Made by a program: the position numbers and the translations under genes. The notes beneath the pieces are model-generated. The model was given only the letters and a program-made list of their open reading frames with translations. It searched no databases and had not been told where the DNA came from. A DNA stretch of 64,000 nt, taken from assembly GCA_017409785.1 (NCBI GenBank), contig JAFQSD010000002.1:1-64000 (forward strand), given 5' to 3'. Below are positions 60,872-64,000 of this stretch, piece after piece (positions within the stretch are counted from its first letter, which is position 1; each line of letters opens with the position of its first letter). The stretch is from Bacilli bacterium (GTDB lineage Bacteria; Bacillota_I; Bacilli_A; RF39; UBA660).

Positions 60872-62065
60872 TTAAGCTTCTTCTGCTTCTTCTTCAGAAC
60901 TTACCCTTTTAGATTCTCTTAATCTTTTGATTAAAGTCGCAACATCTACATCCTCATCTTCATGTGACCTTTCAAGTCCTTCATCACTATCTATTATTGA
61001 CATTGATAAATCAATTGGTCCTATATTTGTTGGATCTAAATTTCTTGAAGTTTCAAAATGTAAAAACATTCCATTAGATGGTTTACCAAACATCGAAAAA
61101 GAAATAATATCTGCCGCAAAACCACCAGGTAGTTCATAACAAATAGATGGTCTACCCTTAATTGTTGAATCTTTAGAATACATTTCAACTGGACCATACT
61201 TCAATTTCTCATCTGGAATAGTTTTATATGGATCCATAGAACCATCCATTGGAATATGATTTAAATATCCTTTTCTAGCAAAAACACTATTATATAAATA
61301 TGTACCTGATGCTATAAATGGATTACATTCTAATACATCAATTTGTACTTCTCCATTCTCATCATAATATTCAAACATATCTATAACTAAACATCTTGGA
61401 AAATCTGTATCTTTAACAGAATCCATTACTTCAATAACTTTATATTCAAAATCAGGATTAACAATTCCTACTAAATAATCATGAACTCTAGAAATATTTA
61501 CAGGTCTGCCATCAACAACAAATGCTCTAAACTCTCTCATTCCATGTTTGTCTTCTCTAATATCAACAACATCACTTAATATGAAATCATCATCTTGGTG
61601 TGCTTTTAATGCTTCATAAAAGCCACCTTCTTTACTTAATAATTTCTCCATCGAAATAATTTGACTATAGTTCTTATTCTTAGTTTTAAAGAATACATCT
61701 CCTACGCCAAATATTTCCATTATCTTTTCAGGATTTTCTAATATTTCTCTACCAGATACAATCATATTACGTCTTTTAGTCTTAATATAATCAGGCCAAT
61801 CTAAAACTTTTTCATAATCTCCTTGTTTAACCCAAGTAGAAGTACCTCCATGACTATATATAGCATTTACTAAAGCTTCTGCTTGTAACACACCAGTTCT
61901 TGGTAAAATATCTAATCCTGTAATATCTACTTCATTACCATCCTTATCTAAAAATATATCTTTTTTCTCATCATAAAATAAATACTTTCCTAAGTCTCTT
62001 GCATACTTTGCCTCTAGTGCAAATGTACCAAACTCAGAAGAAAATGCATAATATGGATATTTCAT
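60872..62065 (-). CDS. ATP-grasp-like protein
   Basis: A 397-residue cytoplasmic protein. The C-terminal half has features of an ATP-grasp fold: FRAFVVDGRPVNISR (phosphate/Lys strand), CLVIDMFEYY, and QIDVLECNPF with the metal-binding Glu and Asn. Family members in phage and gut bacteria include an uncharacterised clade; ligases join a carboxylate to an amine with ATP. The last 30 residues are acidic/basic and disordered. Substrate unknown. No operon partner. Confidence 0.75.
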   Translation of the reverse strand: MKYPYYAFSSEFGTFALEAKYARDLGKYLFYDEKKDIFLDKDGNEVDITGLDILPRTGVLQAEALVNAIYSHGGTSTWVKQGDYEKVLDWPDYIKTKRRNMIVSGREILENPEKIMEIFGVGDVFFKTKNKNYSQIISMEKLLSKEGGFYEALKAHQDDDFILSDVVDIREDKHGMREFRAFVVDGRPVNISRVHDYLVGIVNPDFEYKVIEVMDSVKDTDFPRCLVIDMFEYYDENGEVQIDVLECNPFIASGTYLYNSVFARKGYLNHIPMDGSMDPYKTIPDEKLKYGPVEMYSKDSTIKGRPSICYELPGGFAADIISFSMFGKPSNGMFLHFETSRNLDPTNIGPIDLSMSIIDSDEGLERSHEDEDVDVATLIKRLRESKRVSSEEEAEEA

Positions 62066-62098
62066 AATTAATCCTCCTAAACACCTTAATTATAGCAA

Positions 62099-62126
62099 CA
62101 AAAAAAGCCTTTATTCAAGGCTTTTT
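62099..62126. terminator. Intrinsic terminator after tRNA-Arg
   Basis: AAAAAGCC pairs with GGCTTTTT across a 9-base loop with T on both strands; the minus-strand run of seven T follows the tRNA gene. Confidence 0.85.
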
Positions 62127-62136
62127 ATATCATAAG

Positions 62137-62213
62137 TGGTGTCCGCGAGGCGACTCGAACGCCTGACCGATCGCTTAGAAGGCGATTGCTCTATCCAGCT
62201 GAGCTACGCAGAC
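62137..62213 (-). tRNA. tRNA-Arg (anticodon TCT)
   Basis: A 77-base tRNA with CCA encoded. The acceptor stem GTCTGCG pairs with CGCGGAC (one GU pair), the D arm is GCTCAGCTGGATAGAGC, the anticodon stem is ATCGC/GCGAT with loop CTTCTAA (TCT at 62177-62179, reads AGA), and the T arm has GGCGTTCGAGTCGCC-type sequence. AGA is the expected major Arg codon in such AT-rich DNA. Confidence 0.97.
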
Positions 62214-62239
62214 ATATCACAACTGACAAGTTAAATTAT

Positions 62240-62273
62240 ACAATAAAAGTACTTACATTTCAAGTACTTTTTT
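62240..62273. terminator. Bidirectional terminator after the GerMN gene
   Basis: AAAAGTACTT pairs with AAGTACTTTT across a 7-base loop, with T on each strand; it ends the GerMN gene on the minus strand. Confidence 0.75.
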
Positions 62274-62280
62274 AACTTTT

Positions 62281-63216
62281 TTATTTTCTATTAATATAAC
62301 TAACTTCCTCACCATTAACTTCAAACATCACCATACTAACATTATAATTATCGAATACTGAATAAGAAATACTATAAATAACTTCCTCTAATATTTTATC
62401 TTCACTATCATATAAATATTCATTAAAATTTAAAAATAAAATATCATTCTCTTCTTTATAATCAATTAACTCTACTTTATTATTTAAAAAACTCATTAAG
62501 TTTTCCTCATGAATATAACTAGTAGTTAACTCCTCTACTATAATTTTTATCTTGTCTCGATCATCATTTAAATATTTAGTAACTGGAACATAATATAATT
62601 CATTTTCAATATCTTCCAAGTAATATACAACAACACTTGAAATATTCTCTCTCGACTTAATATCATATTCTTTATTAATCCCAATACTTTTAGTTAAAAC
62701 ATTAGCTAACTTTTCTTTAGACTTAGGATAACTATCTAATCTCTCTCCTTCAACTAAAATACTAACTCCTTTTACACCATCAATATCTAAAATACTATAG
62801 ACAATTGATGAAATCATGTTTTTTTCATCTTCTAAAGAAACATCTAAAAATTCTTTTGAAAAATCTATTGTAACTAACTCATTACCACAAAAAACATCTC
62901 TTACTTTTGTATCTTTAGGAATTGTCCCTTTTAATTCATTAACATATTTACTTGTATCACTTACTATTAAATTACTTAATATTTTTAATACATTATCTTT
63001 TATATTCCCTTCCTCTAACAATATCTTACTTTTTACTAAATAACCATTATTATTAAGTAAATAGATACTATTAGAATAAACATCATTCTCAACTACTTCC
63101 ATATTAACTTTTAATACATCTTCTGTTTCTACTATTGGGATAGAAAAAACAGTAAGTAAAATAAACATTGTCACTGTAGTTATAAATATTTTTCTAATAA
63201 TTTTACTTTTTATCAT
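62281..63216 (-). CDS. GerMN-domain sporulation/germination protein
   Basis: A 311-residue protein with an N-terminal membrane helix (about 9-28) and two GerMN domains (about 50-165 and 200-305), the fold of B. subtilis GerM. In each, a hydrophobic strand and VxxLxxKIxxx-type pattern occurs (ELVTIDFSKEFLDVSLEDEKN; DILFLNFNEYLYDSEDK). GerM is part of the basal complex that supports engulfment and forespore development. It is followed by a terminator and preceded by spoIIIAH with 11 bases between. Confidence 0.88.
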   Translation of the reverse strand: MIKSKIIRKIFITTVTMFILLTVFSIPIVETEDVLKVNMEVVENDVYSNSIYLLNNNGYLVKSKILLEEGNIKDNVLKILSNLIVSDTSKYVNELKGTIPKDTKVRDVFCGNELVTIDFSKEFLDVSLEDEKNMISSIVYSILDIDGVKGVSILVEGERLDSYPKSKEKLANVLTKSIGINKEYDIKSRENISSVVVYYLEDIENELYYVPVTKYLNDDRDKIKIIVEELTTSYIHEENLMSFLNNKVELIDYKEENDILFLNFNEYLYDSEDKILEEVIYSISYSVFDNYNVSMVMFEVNGEEVSYINRK

Positions 63217-63227
63217 TAGATCACCAG

Positions 63228-63719
63228 CTATTTTTTCTGAAACTTAACAGTTACAAACATTTTATTTTTATATTCATTTTGAATAAGTCGCATAATATTA
63301 TTTGCTAATTTACTATCATGATCTTTCGCAACACATACAACTTCTGCATTAGAGTTATCAATTTTAATAAAACAATTTATCCCGTACTCTTTCTTTATTG
63401 TTTTTTCTAATGTCTCTTCTCTACTTTGAATCTCATTTAAATATTTTAACTGTTCATAAATATTGTTCTTCTCTTCTGTACCTAATACATCACTTACTAA
63501 TTGTTCTTGTAAAGCATCAATTGACGTTTGTCTTTCTTCTTCTAAACTAACTCTCATTGCAAGTAGCGAGTCAACTTCCTCTATAGTCGTTACAATTTCT
63601 TCTTCCTTACTTTCACTAACATCTTTTAATAAATCATTTGGCATCGTAATATAATAAACACTTAAAACTAAAATTAAACTAAATAATGTTAAGAACCATA
63701 AATTTTGTTTGCTAATCAT
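63228..63719 (-). CDS. spoIIIAH: Stage III sporulation protein AH
   Basis: A 163-residue SpoIIIAH: an N-terminal membrane anchor (ISKQNLWFLTLFSLILVLSVYYI), a Glu-rich coiled coil (about 50-105), and a ring-forming domain (INCFIKIDNSNAEVVCVAKDHDSKLANNIM). With SpoIIQ it builds the channel between mother cell and forespore. In most sporeformers it is the last gene of the spoIIIA operon; here the upstream genes are not adjacent, and a terminator lies just before it. GAGGAGGAG precedes the start. Confidence 0.92.
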   Translation of the reverse strand: MISKQNLWFLTLFSLILVLSVYYITMPNDLLKDVSESKEEEIVTTIEEVDSLLAMRVSLEEERQTSIDALQEQLVSDVLGTEEKNNIYEQLKYLNEIQSREETLEKTIKKEYGINCFIKIDNSNAEVVCVAKDHDSKLANNIMRLIQNEYKNKMFVTVKFQKK

Positions 63720-63751
63720 ACGACTCCTCCTCTTTATTAAACTTTATGTAC

Positions 63752-63780
63752 AAAAAAAAAGAATATTCAAAAATATTCTC
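63752..63780 (-). terminator. Intrinsic terminator after the zinc-ribbon gene
   Basis: AGAATATT pairs with AATATTCT across a short loop, then nine T on the minus strand. Confidence 0.8.
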
Positions 63781-63789
63781 TTTTTTATA

Positions 63790-64000
63790 TTAAAGGATTT
63801 CTTTTCCGCATCCAGGACAGAAACGTTCACCATTAGTAACTTTGTAACCACAAGCAGTACAGAACTTAGCTTGAGCATCATTGTTAACTGGTGTGTTATT
63901 AACTGGCGCATTATTTACTGGTTGTTGGAATCCACCATTATTTTGTTGTGGTTGACTTCCATATCCAGGAGTTCCTTTTCCAAGAATTTTTTCTTCAACA
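63790..64000 (-). CDS. Zinc-ribbon protein (3' end only)
   Basis: The visible C-terminal 69 residues begin VEEKILGKGTPG, continue with a Gln/Asn/Pro/Gly-rich linker, and end with a zinc ribbon FCTACG ... FCPGCGKEIL (two CxxC pairs). The start is outside the window. This arrangement is common in membrane-associated SPFH (virion-core-like) proteins and double-zinc-ribbon proteins of Bacillota, but the main domain cannot be seen. Confidence 0.75.
   Translation of the reverse strand, partial: VEEKILGKGTPGYGSQPQQNNGGFQQPVNNAPVNNTPVNNDAQAKFCTACGYKVTNGERFCPGCGKEIL

Noticed and set aside
1-64000. CRISPR arrays, rRNA operons, insertion sequences, replication origin
   Set aside because: No regularly spaced repeats, rRNA sequence, transposase or DnaA-box cluster was seen.

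Overview
The window is about 64 kb of very AT-rich DNA. Nearly every gene lies on the minus strand; the single plus-strand gene I can support is the spore-protein gene sspI. TGA serves as a stop and TGG as tryptophan, so the standard bacterial code applies. Strong AGGAGG ribosome sites, T-box leaders, an L20-type leader, dimeric-type glycyl-tRNA synthetase, an LTA-synthase-like sulfatase, a membrane-anchored D-Ala-D-Ala carboxypeptidase and a full set of sporulation markers (SspI, YqfC, YqfD, SpoIIIAH, a GerMN protein, the small YqzL) point to an endospore-forming, Gram-positive Bacillota, probably a Bacilli-like gut lineage (Erysipelotrichales/RF39-like); the exact order cannot be told from the sequence.

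Layout, left to right. 1-12 kb is accessory: three XRE regulators, a D-Ala-D-Ala carboxypeptidase, a beta-helix/InlB-repeat surface protein, acetyltransferases, a decayed ORF6N gene behind an attenuator-like leader RNA, and an ABC transporter with a degenerate ATPase domain. 11-18 kb holds HIT, a metallophosphoesterase, glmM with a hexapeptide acyltransferase, and a coupled run lepB / P-loop / SGNH hydrolase / GNAT behind rplS. 18-25 kb has a three-gene set of membrane-anchored proteins, then trmD-rimM-trmH-like-ygjP. 25-38 kb is translation: pheST with a T-box, frr, tsf, rpsB, rplT, rpmI and infC with an L20 leader; between tsf and frr, where pyrH is usual, lie a DUF4176 protein and a large WG-repeat membrane protein. 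38-43 kb carries two tandem prepilin-like proteins with BspA-type leucine-rich repeats. 43-57 kb has glyS with a T-box and a hidden 29-codon ORF, an LTA-synthase-like sulfatase, and the classic recO-yqzL-era-cdd-dgkA-ybeY-(VanZ)-yqfD-yqfC run, a DUF285 surface protein, yqeY and rpsU. 57.6-60.8 kb is a complete, compact two-peptide bacteriocin locus (peptidase-ABC exporter, accessory protein, two double-glycine precursors, hydrophobic immunity-like protein) preceded by a structured RNA with its own promoter and terminator. 61-64 kb has an ATP-grasp protein, tRNA-Arg(TCT), a GerMN protein, spoIIIAH and the end of a zinc-ribbon protein.

The strongest non-routine signals are the bacteriocin locus whose peptides are too short for ordinary gene calling, the RNA in front of it, the nearly identical SAP/Rho-N-like tails on ribosomal proteins S2 and L20, the prepilin-LRR pair, the attenuator leader of the ORF6N remnant, and the small ORFs in front of glyS and of a transglutaminase-like gene. 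No CRISPR array, insertion sequence, rRNA or replication origin was seen.
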